DNA from: a bacterium UBP6_UBA1209
GTDB taxonomy: Bacteria > UBP6 > UBA1177
Length of the DNA: 26,754 nucleotides
Assembly (NCBI GenBank): GCA_002309575.1
Contig: DBXP01000032.1
Location: 1-26,754 of the forward strand
Direction of reading: 5' to 3'
Part shown: positions 7,781-14,810 of the stretch, piece after piece
Layout of the letters: each line of letters opens with the position of its first letter
Numbering within the stretch: position 1 is the first letter of the stretch
Position numbers and translations under genes: made by a program
Notes under the pieces: model-generated
Database searches by the model: none
What the model saw: only the letters and a program-made list of their open reading frames with translations
Told to the model about the DNA's origin: nothing

Positions 7781-8980
7781 TTATTTCTGAATTTCCAAAT
7801 ATTTTTCAAGTCCCTTCTTGAGAACGGTCATCGCTCTCTTCGTCTTCTCTTCGTTGAGGACGAACGCGATCCTTGCTTCGTTTCTGCCAAGTCCCGGAGT
7901 CGAGTAGAAACCTTCCGCCGGAGCGAGCATAACGGTTTCGCCGTTGTAGTCGAAATCCTGAAGCATCCAGATAATAAAATCCTCCGCGTTTTTGACCGGA
8001 AGTTTGATTACGATATAAAAAGCACCGTTCGGAACTCTGAAATCGACATTCGGCATCTCTTTGAGCGTTGCAAGGACAGCGTCTCTTCTTCTCTTATATT
8101 CGCTTACAACTGTCTCGTAGTATTTGTCGTCGAGATCTGCCGATTTGACAGCCATCATCTGGTCGATCGTTGGCGGACAAAGCCTTGCCTGACCGTATGC
8201 CAGAGCTGCCTTCATGATCTCCTTGTTGTAACTTACGAAAGCGCCGATCCTTGCGCCGCAGGAAGAGAATCTCTTTGAAATACTGTCCATAACGACGACT
8301 CTCTCCTTCGCCTCTTCGAAGCTGAGAAGGCTGACATGCTTTTCGCCGTTGAAAATGAATTCGCGGTAAACTTCGTCGGCAAAGATGAAGAGGTCTTTTT
8401 TGATCGCGAGCTGGACGATCTTCGAAAGTTCTTCTCTCGAATAGACCTTTCCTGTCGGGTTGTTCGGGTTGCAGATCATGACTGCTTTCGTGTTCGGGGT
8501 CACGAGCTTTTCGATCTCTTCGACTGCCGGGATCTCCCAGTCGTTGTCGATTTTTGTCGTTATCGGAACGATCTTTACGCCTGTTGCGGTCGCAAAACCG
8601 TTATAGTTCGTATAGAAAGGCTCCGGAATGAGCACTTCGTCGCCCGCATCGAGGCAGACGGTGAAAGCCATGATGATAGCTTCGCTTCCTCCGGTCGTTA
8701 CCATGATGTTGTCGCGGGTGAGCGGGATGTCGTATCTTGCGTAGTATTTTACAAGTGCGTCCTGATACTCTGGAATACCCTGGCTCGGTCCGTAAGCGAT
8801 GACTTTTGTCTTGATTTCACCCAGAACCTTGAGCATCTCTTCGGGAGTCTCTACGTCGGGCTGACCGATATTGAAGTGGTAAACCGTTTTTCCCTTCGCC
8901 TTCGCGTCGTTCGCGTAGGGAGCAAGTTTTCTGATCGGTGAAAGGGGCATCGACTGTCCTCTGACGGAAATTTTTCTCAT
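7781..8980 (-). CDS. Class I/II PLP-dependent aminotransferase (aspartate aminotransferase-like)
   Basis: 399 residues, normal length for fold-type I aminotransferases. Visible landmarks are AYGPSQGIPEYQDAL (about 62-76), NPNNPTGKVY (171-180), the PLP-phenol-binding Asp202 in FADEVYREF, and the PLP lysine Lys236 in SISKRFSSCGARIG with the phosphate-binding Arg244. It transfers amino groups between an amino acid and 2-oxoglutarate in the cytoplasm; aspartate or a broad substrate is likely, but the sequence does not fix it. The start is supported by AAGGAG 7 bases before the ATG. The gene is 137 bases from the acyltransferase, with a palindromic segment between, so it may be a separate unit. 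Confidence 0.9.
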   Translation of the reverse strand: MRKISVRGQSMPLSPIRKLAPYANDAKAKGKTVYHFNIGQPDVETPEEMLKVLGEIKTKVIAYGPSQGIPEYQDALVKYYARYDIPLTRDNIMVTTGGSEAIIMAFTVCLDAGDEVLIPEPFYTNYNGFATATGVKIVPITTKIDNDWEIPAVEEIEKLVTPNTKAVMICNPNNPTGKVYSREELSKIVQLAIKKDLFIFADEVYREFIFNGEKHVSLLSFEEAKERVVVMDSISKRFSSCGARIGAFVSYNKEIMKAALAYGQARLCPPTIDQMMAVKSADLDDKYYETVVSEYKRRRDAVLATLKEMPNVDFRVPNGAFYIVIKLPVKNAEDFIIWMLQDFDYNGETVMLAPAEGFYSTPGLGRNEARIAFVLNEEKTKRAMTVLKKGLEKYLEIQK

Positions 8981-9203
8981 AATTTTCTCCTTAATCGGTT
9001 AATAAAGAAAAATACTGCGGCATTTAATCAGCCGTACAGACAAAAGCAAGAAAAGTTGTCGAATTTCAAGCCTGTATCGCAGGACTCCGTCAAACCGGGA
9101 AAACAGCCATAAAAATGAGGCAGTTGACTTCGAATACCGGTATCCGGCATTACATTATTCAGGAAATGCGAAAGATTTTACGCGCCTTTTCCGGATTGGA
9201 AAA

Positions 9204-10490
9204 TTAGAGAGCCGACTGGTTGATAACGCCGATCGCGTCAAGGTCGAAGCCTGCGCTGCCGGTCGTAGGATACGGATCATAAATTTTGTTGCCCATCGTG
9301 TCGAGGACGGAGCCGTCGCCGATGATGTCGGTGATTTTGACGTGCGTGATCGCATCGATGTCGAGATCGTCGTCATCGATCGTTTTGAGCTCGTCAAGAT
9401 CGAAGAGCGTCCCCTTGCCCTGCATGAACTGAGTCGCAAGGCCGTGGATCAGCTGCCAGTCGTGTGTTCCGAACGCTCCGACCGGATTTGCGCCGAGATA
9501 GAAGTTGTCGAATGTGAAGAAATGCTCGCCGTCGCTGCTGACGGAGACCTTCGCAAGCTCCCAAAAGCCGTCGATTGCAGAATTTTCAAAGACCGCGAAG
9601 TCCGCGCCCTCACCGTTGGTGATAGGTTTGGAGAATGTCATCGTGATTTCGCCGCCGCTGCCGAGACAGACGATGTCGTAGGAATCTCCGACTGCTGCGC
9701 CCAGAGCCTTGTCCGGTGTCTGCCACCCTTCATCGACACTTCCGCCCGGGATGTAGTTTTCATATCCGGTCGCCCAAGCAACGATCTTCGTATCGTCCTT
9801 ATCGATCGATTCGTCAAACTCTTTGAAGAGCATCGACCAGGGAGAACCGCCGCAGGAATCGGTAAGATCCGTCGGATCTTCGTGAGCCGCCGAAGGAACG
9901 TTTACTGCCGCCTCTTCGCTCTCAGCGTTGAATGCTACCTGGCAGTAGTATGTGTTTTCTTCGTAAAAAACGATGTCGAATTTGCTCCAAAGCCCTGCAT
10001 TCCACTGGTTTGTTGCAGCGTTATGGGCAATGATCACGTTGTTGTCCGTATCGATCCGGGTGATTTCAAAAATGCTGGCATCGCCGTAACCCGACTGATA
10101 CCACTTGTCGTTTGAGATGACATGGCGCATTCCCCAGTCGTCATGATACTTTCCGACGTAAGGGTGCAGAGAAACAGGTTCAGGTTCTTCCGGATCGTCG
10201 TCCGTCGCAGGTTCATCGTCTGTTACCGGCTCATCGTCTGTTGCAGGCTCATCGTCTGTCGCGGGTTCGTCGTCTGTTGCAGGTTCGTCGTCTGTTGCAG
10301 GCTCGTCGTCTGTCGCAGGCTCGTCGTCCGTCGCAGGTTCGTCGTCTGTTGCTGGTTCGTCGTCTGTCACGGGTTCGTCGTCCGTCGCTGGCGTAACATC
10401 GGAATCAGGTTCGTCTTTGCTTGATCCGCCGCACGAAACAAAGAGTGCAAGAGATAAAACAAGCACCAGAATGAAGATAGGTTTTTTCAT
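9204..10490 (-). CDS. Cobalamin-riboswitch-controlled surface lipoprotein, candidate corrinoid-binding protein
   Basis: 428 residues. The lipoprotein signal ends LALFVSC with Cys20 as lipid site. Residues 35-100 are eleven hexapeptide repeats (ATDDEP/VTDDEP), an acidic stalk. Residues about 109-215 form a compact domain with Trp, Tyr and Cys (YYCQVAFNAES, then SCGGSPWSMLF), a pattern I recall from lipoproteins of deltaproteobacterial-type genomes. Residues about 230-428 resemble a secreted cell-surface domain (WATGYENYIPGG, KALGAAVG, GADFAVFENS, AKVSVSSDGEHFFTF). The key evidence for function is the cobalamin riboswitch directly upstream: such RNAs usually repress uptake genes when B12 is plentiful. 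The likely role, capture of corrinoids at the outer surface, is inferred by analogy with riboswitch-controlled BtuG of Bacteroides and not by homology. GGGAGGAAG precedes the ATG. Confidence 0.85.
   Translation of the reverse strand: MKKPIFILVLVLSLALFVSCGGSSKDEPDSDVTPATDDEPVTDDEPATDDEPATDDEPATDDEPATDDEPATDDEPATDDEPATDDEPVTDDEPATDDDPEEPEPVSLHPYVGKYHDDWGMRHVISNDKWYQSGYGDASIFEITRIDTDNNVIIAHNAATNQWNAGLWSKFDIVFYEENTYYCQVAFNAESEEAAVNVPSAAHEDPTDLTDSCGGSPWSMLFKEFDESIDKDDTKIVAWATGYENYIPGGSVDEGWQTPDKALGAAVGDSYDIVCLGSGGEITMTFSKPITNGEGADFAVFENSAIDGFWELAKVSVSSDGEHFFTFDNFYLGANPVGAFGTHDWQLIHGLATQFMQGKGTLFDLDELKTIDDDDLDIDAITHVKITDIIGDGSVLDTMGNKIYDPYPTTGSAGFDLDAIGVINQSAL
10191..10388 (-). repeat. 18-bp minisatellite, 11 units, coding the acidic stalk
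   Basis: Eleven in-frame 18-base units encode (A/V)TDDEP; the last unit reads ATDDDP. Units differ mainly at silent positions such as gtcgtctgt against gtcgtccgt. Gain or loss of a unit keeps the reading frame, so stalk length could vary between strains. Confidence 0.9.
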
Positions 10491-10500
10491 TTCTTCCTCC

Positions 10501-10551
10501 CTAAAAAAGAGACAATAATACGGAAAAATTGTGAAAACCTTGAAATCGCAA
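10501..10551 (-). CDS. Possible short leader peptide between riboswitch and lipoprotein
   Basis: A 16-codon reading frame starts at TTG (10551) behind GAGGAGGG, a strong ribosome binding site that otherwise has no gene. It encodes MRFQGFHNFSVLLSLF and stops at TAG 10 bases before the lipoprotein ATG; the stop directly abuts the lipoprotein's own ribosome binding site. It overlaps the inverted repeat at 10522-10558. This could be a translated leader that couples to the main gene, or chance. No composition evidence is possible at this length. Confidence 0.25.
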   Translation of the reverse strand: MRFQGFHNFSVLLSLF

Positions 10552-10558
10552 TTTTTCC
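10522..10558 (-). promoter_or_regulatory. Inverted repeat, candidate expression platform of the cobalamin riboswitch
   Basis: Perfect 10-bp arms GGAAAAATTG (10522-10531) and CAATTTTTCC (10549-10558), with a further GA/TC pair after one mismatch. It lies between the riboswitch core and the lipoprotein gene. There is no T-run after it on the minus strand, so control by ribosome access or alternative folding is more likely than simple intrinsic termination. Confidence 0.45.
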
Positions 10559-10569
10559 CTCCTCGGGGT

Positions 10570-10672
10570 ACTCATTACTGAGCTCTGGACTGGCGTATCC
10601 GGCTTGGCTTTCGCCTACACGGTTGCGGGACAGCATCGGAATTGCACCGATTTCCGTCGGGTCCGGCTCGTG
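10570..10672 (-). promoter_or_regulatory. Cobalamin riboswitch (aptamer)
   Basis: Read on the minus strand, the segment contains the conserved cobalamin aptamer core: GGAAATCGGTGCAATTCCG, then GCTGTCCCGCAACCGTG, a small hairpin GGCGAAAGCC, and a B12-box-like AAGCCGGATACGCCAG. This follows the usual order GGAA-N-CGGTG-N-AA-N-TCCG, CCCGCAAC-N-GT, CCGGATAC. GGAC near the 5' side can pair with GTCC after the box to close the structure. It sits between a minus-strand promoter and the surface lipoprotein gene, and after the stop codon of the LTD lipoprotein gene. The short arm between the CCCGCAAC motif and the B12 box suggests a compact version of the aptamer. Confidence 0.88.
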
Positions 10673-10678
10673 GGACAG

Positions 10679-10706
10679 ACTCTAACCGCAGAAACAGCTA
10701 AGTCAA
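10679..10706 (-). promoter_or_regulatory. Sigma70-type promoter for the riboswitch transcript
   Basis: On the minus strand TTGACT (10701-10706) is separated by 16 bases from TAGAGT (10679-10684). Transcription would start about 10672, just before the aptamer. This makes the lipoprotein gene a unit separate from the LTD lipoprotein gene upstream. Confidence 0.6.
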
Positions 10707-10727
10707 CAATATTCGGGGAATTTCACC

Positions 10728-12101
10728 TCACCTGCATTCCGTGTAGGTTCCCGGTGTACCGCCCTCCTCCTCCGACTGGCACAATTTTCCGGATTTATCC
10801 TGATTCGCTGAAAAACCCTTTTCCGTTTTGATTTTTGATGAATCAAACTCCGCCGCAGTTACTGTTTCACCGTTTTGGCCGCAGAGGATCTGAACGCTTT
10901 CAGCCGCCGTAAGACCGCCGTCCGCGATGGTCGTATCGTCGACTTTGAGCCAAAGCGCTCCTCCCGCTGCAATTTCTGTGAAATCGGCCTCGTTTCCCGT
11001 TATGACCGCGAGCTCGCCTGGCTTCAGGACCATACTCCGGGAAGAGTCCGCAGGAGCCAGAGGATCGACACCTTTGCCGTCGTTTTTGTCGTCGATAAGG
11101 CATCCTGTAAGATCGAAATGCATCGAGCCGCTGTTAAAAATTTCAACAAATTCAAAGTTTTTCTGTGGTTCCCCGTTCGGAGAATGCATCACCTCTGAGA
11201 TGATGATATGCGGCTTGGCGGCAGTTGTCGCAATATCCAGCGACTCCCTTTTGATGCCGGTCTTGGTATATAAAGTCAGCTCAAAGGTGTAGTTTTTTTC
11301 AGGCTGAAGCGAATCGATAACCACTTCGCAGCTGACATCGCAGATAAAAATCCTGTTCTCCAACGCACCTGCGATCGCTCCAGTATCTGCAATTTTCAGT
11401 CTGACCGAGCTGTCATCGGTCTCGGTTTTGACCTGAAGATGCGTATCGTGAGGTTCAAGGCCGGGAAGTTCGATTTTTATCTCTTCAAGGATCGTATTTC
11501 TTTCAATAGCCCGGGCGTTATGAATCGTAAAAGCCTCTACAGGAGAATCGTAAACAAAGACAAACAGCTCGTCTAGTCTCAATAGATCCAGAGGTTTAGG
11601 AACAATGTCAGAGAAGTTGAAGCTAACGGGCGAATCAAATTCGACAGCGACCGCTGAGCTTTTGGTATCGTCGGGAACAACGGTTTTCACCTCAGGAAGC
11701 CTGCCGCCGGTTTCATAGCTAAGATCGATCGTCTCCCTGTTTTCGGTAAAGCCGCTTCCTGCCATAAGCGGTCTGTTGTCGAAGGATTTGAGAGCCGACG
11801 TTATCTTTATATTCAGGAAATTTTTCTCAGGCAGAGGAGGCAAGACCTTTATCTTATTATCAGAAACCGACACCAGAGGAATATCCTCGCACTCTTCGCA
11901 GGAGACGGAAAAACCCGAAAGCGAGTATTCGTTCACCGGCATGTTGAACTCGAAAACCAGCTCCTCCTCCGGGAAGTAAAGGCGTTCTTCCGGCCGGCTT
12001 ACACACAAAAAAGGCTCGTAGTTATTCTTTTCAGGAGGCTCTATCGAGCACGAGACTCCGGCGATAAACGTCAATAAAATCAAACATATCGCCTTATTCA
12101 T
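10728..12101 (-). CDS. Lipoprotein with Ig-like repeat region and C-terminal lamin-tail (LTD) domain
   Basis: 457 residues. The signal ends IAGVSC, with lipid-bearing Cys18. The N-terminal half reads like bacterial Ig-like (Big_5/SbsA type) modules: LYFPEEELVFEFNMPVNEYS, then FDSPVSFNFSDI. From about residue 305, HIIISEVMHSPNGEP followed by FEFVEIFNSGS, FDLTGCLIDD and LKPGELAVI is the lamin-tail domain pattern seen in many secreted bacterial proteins. Several Cys residues (SCEECED, FICDVSC) suggest disulfides outside the cytoplasm. A surface structural or anchoring role is likely; no catalytic motif is seen. Its ATG overlaps the end of the upstream TolC-like gene by 8 bases, which indicates translational coupling. 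Confidence 0.8.
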   Translation of the reverse strand: MNKAICLILLTFIAGVSCSIEPPEKNNYEPFLCVSRPEERLYFPEEELVFEFNMPVNEYSLSGFSVSCEECEDIPLVSVSDNKIKVLPPLPEKNFLNIKITSALKSFDNRPLMAGSGFTENRETIDLSYETGGRLPEVKTVVPDDTKSSAVAVEFDSPVSFNFSDIVPKPLDLLRLDELFVFVYDSPVEAFTIHNARAIERNTILEEIKIELPGLEPHDTHLQVKTETDDSSVRLKIADTGAIAGALENRIFICDVSCEVVIDSLQPEKNYTFELTLYTKTGIKRESLDIATTAAKPHIIISEVMHSPNGEPQKNFEFVEIFNSGSMHFDLTGCLIDDKNDGKGVDPLAPADSSRSMVLKPGELAVITGNEADFTEIAAGGALWLKVDDTTIADGGLTAAESVQILCGQNGETVTAAEFDSSKIKTEKGFSANQDKSGKLCQSEEEGGTPGTYTECR

Positions 12102-12801
12102 TTTTATCCTCCCGGCATGAATTCAGATCAAATCCTGCATGAGCCTTGAGCCAGCCCAGATTTTTTTTGTTCATCACCTCGAACAGGATCCTTTTTTCCG
12201 CCGGGATATCGATTTTCAGCTCGTCGACAGCACGGAGCATCGCAGCAAAAAAATAGATATTGCTCAATCTATCGACCATATCGATACGCAGGAAGTACAG
12301 CTTCTGCTCCTGTTCCCCGAACCTTATCATGTCTGAATTATACAATAATTTCGACATGTTAAACGAGATCTTGCCGCCGATTTCATAGCTTGTGAGATCT
12401 CCGTAGGTCGTGTTGTTGTCGTCCGGTCCTACCGTCACGTAATCCTTTCCGACGGCGATATTGTTCTTTTGGTAAAGGTAGAGCTTCTCGTCGTTTTTGT
12501 ACTTCCCCCAGACGCTGACTTCAGGCAGAAGTCCTGCAATTCGCGTCCTTTTTCTTGATGAAACAAGCGACTCCTCAAGGTTGTTCAGCGATTTCAGACT
12601 CTGACGGAGCATCTCGTCGAGCGTTGTACAGCTGTAGAGCTCTTCAAGCGTCTCCGAAGTGAGATTTTTGTCCCTCAGATATGCAGCCAGCGCCTCTAGC
12701 GGGCTCTCCGCGCCAAAAAGCTCCGCATCAGTCCAGACTGGCAGGAGGCTTGCTCCAATCAATATAAAAATCATCCCAAAACGGCTCGTCTTCCTCTTCA
12801 T
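12094..12801 (-). CDS. Exported TolC-like fragment protein
   Basis: 235 residues from the ATG at 12801, chosen because it begins MKRKTSRFG and then a hydrophobic helix (MIFILIGASLLPVW), a good signal peptide ending near TDA. Starts at 12816 or further upstream are possible. The mature part has a helical region (SPLEALAAYL, TLDEMLRQSLKSLNN), then GLLPEVSVWGKYK, a strand-like region, and FNMSKLLYNSDMIRFGEQEQ with YFFAAML. That order resembles one half of an outer-membrane efflux (TolC) repeat, but at half the usual length. The family call is tentative. It overlaps the downstream LTD lipoprotein gene by 8 bases and the acidic gene upstream by 74 bases. Confidence 0.6.
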   Translation of the reverse strand: MKRKTSRFGMIFILIGASLLPVWTDAELFGAESPLEALAAYLRDKNLTSETLEELYSCTTLDEMLRQSLKSLNNLEESLVSSRKRTRIAGLLPEVSVWGKYKNDEKLYLYQKNNIAVGKDYVTVGPDDNNTTYGDLTSYEIGGKISFNMSKLLYNSDMIRFGEQEQKLYFLRIDMVDRLSNIYFFAAMLRAVDELKIDIPAEKRILFEVMNKKNLGWLKAHAGFDLNSCREDKNE

Positions 12802-13120
12802 AGTTGATAAATTCATCCTCGGGATCATCCTCCTCAAAATCAAAGGGTGAATAAAATTCGTCAATAAAATCCGACGGGACATTGTCCGGATCATCGGTCG
12901 AATCAAGGTATTCGTTGACCTGGTTTCTTATCTCATCGAGCTCCTCTGCTGACAAAAATGTAAACGATCTAGCCGGAACAAAACTTTTCCTAAGATTTTT
13001 CGAGGAGTTGATGTCGATCGAAAAGTTGCAGAAAAAACTGTAAAATACCCTCTCGTTTTCATTTCGGACGTCAAACTCGAAATCTATTACAAGGCTAAAA
13101 ACATACAAAAAAATATACAT
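12728..13120 (-). CDS. Acidic hypothetical protein
   Basis: 130 residues from the ATG at 13120; the frame is open to a TTG at 13150. No recognised domain. The N-terminal half is hydrophobic/beta-like (FEFDVRNENERVFYSFFCNF). From about residue 75 it is strongly acidic: DEIRNQVNEYLDSTDDPD, then EEDDPEDEF and EEEDEPFWDDFYIDW. Codon choice across the acidic part looks like real coding sequence. Its last 24 codons overlap, in another frame, the signal peptide of the TolC-like protein. It is the first gene of a probable three-gene operon divergent from guaB. It could be an operon-specific partner or a frameshifted remnant. Confidence 0.55.
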   Translation of the reverse strand: MYIFLYVFSLVIDFEFDVRNENERVFYSFFCNFSIDINSSKNLRKSFVPARSFTFLSAEELDEIRNQVNEYLDSTDDPDNVPSDFIDEFYSPFDFEEDDPEDEFINYEEEDEPFWDDFYIDWSKPPASLD

Positions 13121-13179
13121 CGGACCGATAGTAAATACACCGCCGGGCAAATCAAATTTTTCAAAAAATATTATCTTAA

Positions 13180-13229
13180 ATCGCTACTTTATAATAAAAA
13201 ATAATCGCCATTGCGATAGACAAAGCGAT
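13180..13229. promoter_or_regulatory. Symmetric ATCGC/GCGAT motif array, possible operator
   Basis: Four 5-base motifs in mirrored order: ATCGC at 13180 and 13204, GCGAT at 13213 and 13225. The inner pair forms ATCGC-CATT-GCGAT. It lies in the AT-rich gap between the divergent acidic gene and guaB, just upstream of the guaB promoter. Confidence 0.35.
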
Positions 13230-13251
13230 AAAAAAGAGAATTACAACTATC

Positions 13252-13279
13252 TTGACAACGCTGTTCAACTCTTTAAAAT
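13252..13279 (+). promoter_or_regulatory. Sigma70-type promoter of guaB
   Basis: TTGACA (13252-13257), a 16-base spacer and TAAAAT (13274-13279), followed by a leader of about 30 bases to the guaB ATG. Confidence 0.65.
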
Positions 13280-13316
13280 CAGCAATCTATATTTAATTGT
13301 TCATGCGGGGCTATCG

Positions 13317-14780
13317 ATGCAAAGAGAAAAAATTGAATTGGCACTGACATTTGATGATGTTTTACTGGTTCCACACTATTCAGAAGTTATTCCGCGCGAT
13401 GTCAACATCTCGTCGCGTCTTACTGACACGATTTTTCTGAACACCCCCTTCCTAAGCTCGGCGATGGATACCGTCACGGAGCTCGACACCGCGATCGCGA
13501 TGGCGCGCCAGGGCGGAATGGGAGTGATCCACAAAAATATGACTGTCGACGAGCAGGCAAGGATGGTGCAGATGGTCAAGCGCTCGGAAGCCGGAGTCAT
13601 CACCAATCCGATAACGATTTCGCCCGACAAGTCGATCCACGACGCGCTGGATCTGATGCTGACCTACAAAATTTCGGGTATTCCAGTCGTTGACGGAGAA
13701 AAGCTCGTCGGGATCATCACGAACCGAGACCTGCGTTTTGAATCAGACCTTTCGAAGCGCGTAGGCGACCTGATGACGACAAAGCTTGTGACCGTCCGCG
13801 AAAACTTCCCTATGGAGGAGGCAAAGAGCCTGATGCACGCCCACAGGATCGAAAAGCTGCTGGTTGTCGATAAAAAAGGGGCGCTGGTCGGACTCATCAC
13901 GACACGCGACATCGAAAATCAGGAGAAGTTCCCGAACTCGGCGAAAGACCGCTACGGCAGGCTCATCGTCGGCGCAGCAGTAACCCCGACGAATGTAGGC
14001 TACGAGCGTGCTGACGCGCTGGTCAAGGCGGGAGTCGACGCCCTCGTTCTTGATTCCGCGCACGCTCACTCCAAGAATGTCGTCACCGTTGTGCGCGACT
14101 TCAGGAAGCTCTATCCGGATGTCTCGATCATCGCAGGGAATATCGTCACGGCAGAGGCAGCCGAAGCACTCTACTCGGCAGGCGCAGATGTCGTCAAAGT
14201 AGGCATCGGACCCGGCTCGATCTGCACTACCCGCGTTGTCGCAGGCGTCGGTTATCCGCAGCTTTCGGCGATCCTGAATGTTGCCGAAGTAGCACGCAGA
14301 TTCGGCAAGACGATGATCGCTGACGGAGGCATCAAGTCATCCGGCGATATCGTCAAGGCTATGGCGGCAGGCGCCGACGCAGTCATGATCGGCAGCATGT
14401 TCGCAGGCACCGCCGAAGCACCAGGCGAAATAGTCCTTTACCAGGGCAGGACATACAAAATGTACCGCGGAATGGGCTCGCTCGGCGCAATGAAGGAGGG
14501 CAGCAAGGACCGTTATTTCCAGGATTCGATCTCGGATGTAAGCAAGCTCGTGCCGGAGGGCATCGAGGGCCGGGTCGCCTACAAAGGTCCGATCGCGGAC
14601 ACGATCTACCAGCTTGTCGGCGGTCTGAAATCGGGCTTCGGGTACCTCGGAGCGCCGGATCTTGCGACGCTGAGAGAGCACGCAAGGTTCGTTCAGATCA
14701 CGAATGCAGGCTACCGCGAAAGCCATGTTCACGACGTCACGATTACGAAAGAGGCTCCGAACTACAGAACGGAGCAGTAG
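13317..14780 (+). CDS. guaB: IMP dehydrogenase
   Basis: 487 residues, full length. It oxidises IMP to XMP with NAD+, the rate-limiting step of guanine nucleotide synthesis. The N-terminus LTFDDVLLVPHYSEVIPRDV is characteristic. Two CBS domains occupy about residues 95-205 (ITISPDKSIHDALDLM, MEEAKSLMHAHRIEKLLVV). The catalytic loop is GIGPGSICTTRVVAGVG with Cys303, and the flap has YRGMGSLGAM. ADGGIKSSGDIVKA and AVMIGSMFAGT bind the IMP phosphate. It is a cytoplasmic tetramer in known cases. It has its own promoter upstream, and the POT transporter follows 30 bases later on the same strand. Confidence 0.97.
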   Translation: MQREKIELALTFDDVLLVPHYSEVIPRDVNISSRLTDTIFLNTPFLSSAMDTVTELDTAIAMARQGGMGVIHKNMTVDEQARMVQMVKRSEAGVITNPITISPDKSIHDALDLMLTYKISGIPVVDGEKLVGIITNRDLRFESDLSKRVGDLMTTKLVTVRENFPMEEAKSLMHAHRIEKLLVVDKKGALVGLITTRDIENQEKFPNSAKDRYGRLIVGAAVTPTNVGYERADALVKAGVDALVLDSAHAHSKNVVTVVRDFRKLYPDVSIIAGNIVTAEAAEALYSAGADVVKVGIGPGSICTTRVVAGVGYPQLSAILNVAEVARRFGKTMIADGGIKSSGDIVKAMAAGADAVMIGSMFAGTAEAPGEIVLYQGRTYKMYRGMGSLGAMKEGSKDRYFQDSISDVSKLVPEGIEGRVAYKGPIADTIYQLVGGLKSGFGYLGAPDLATLREHARFVQITNAGYRESHVHDVTITKEAPNYRTEQ

Positions 14781-14810
14781 TTCCCGTTAACCCGCACAAA
14801 GGGAGTTATT

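Noticed and set aside
7707..7790. Intrinsic terminator after the aminotransferase gene
   Set aside because: For the minus-strand transcript the T-run precedes the GC-rich stem instead of following it; for the plus strand the stem is followed by A residues.
10191..10388. 18-bp repeats as a CRISPR or intergenic array
   Set aside because: They are contiguous, in frame, and code the Asp/Glu-rich stalk of a lipoprotein.
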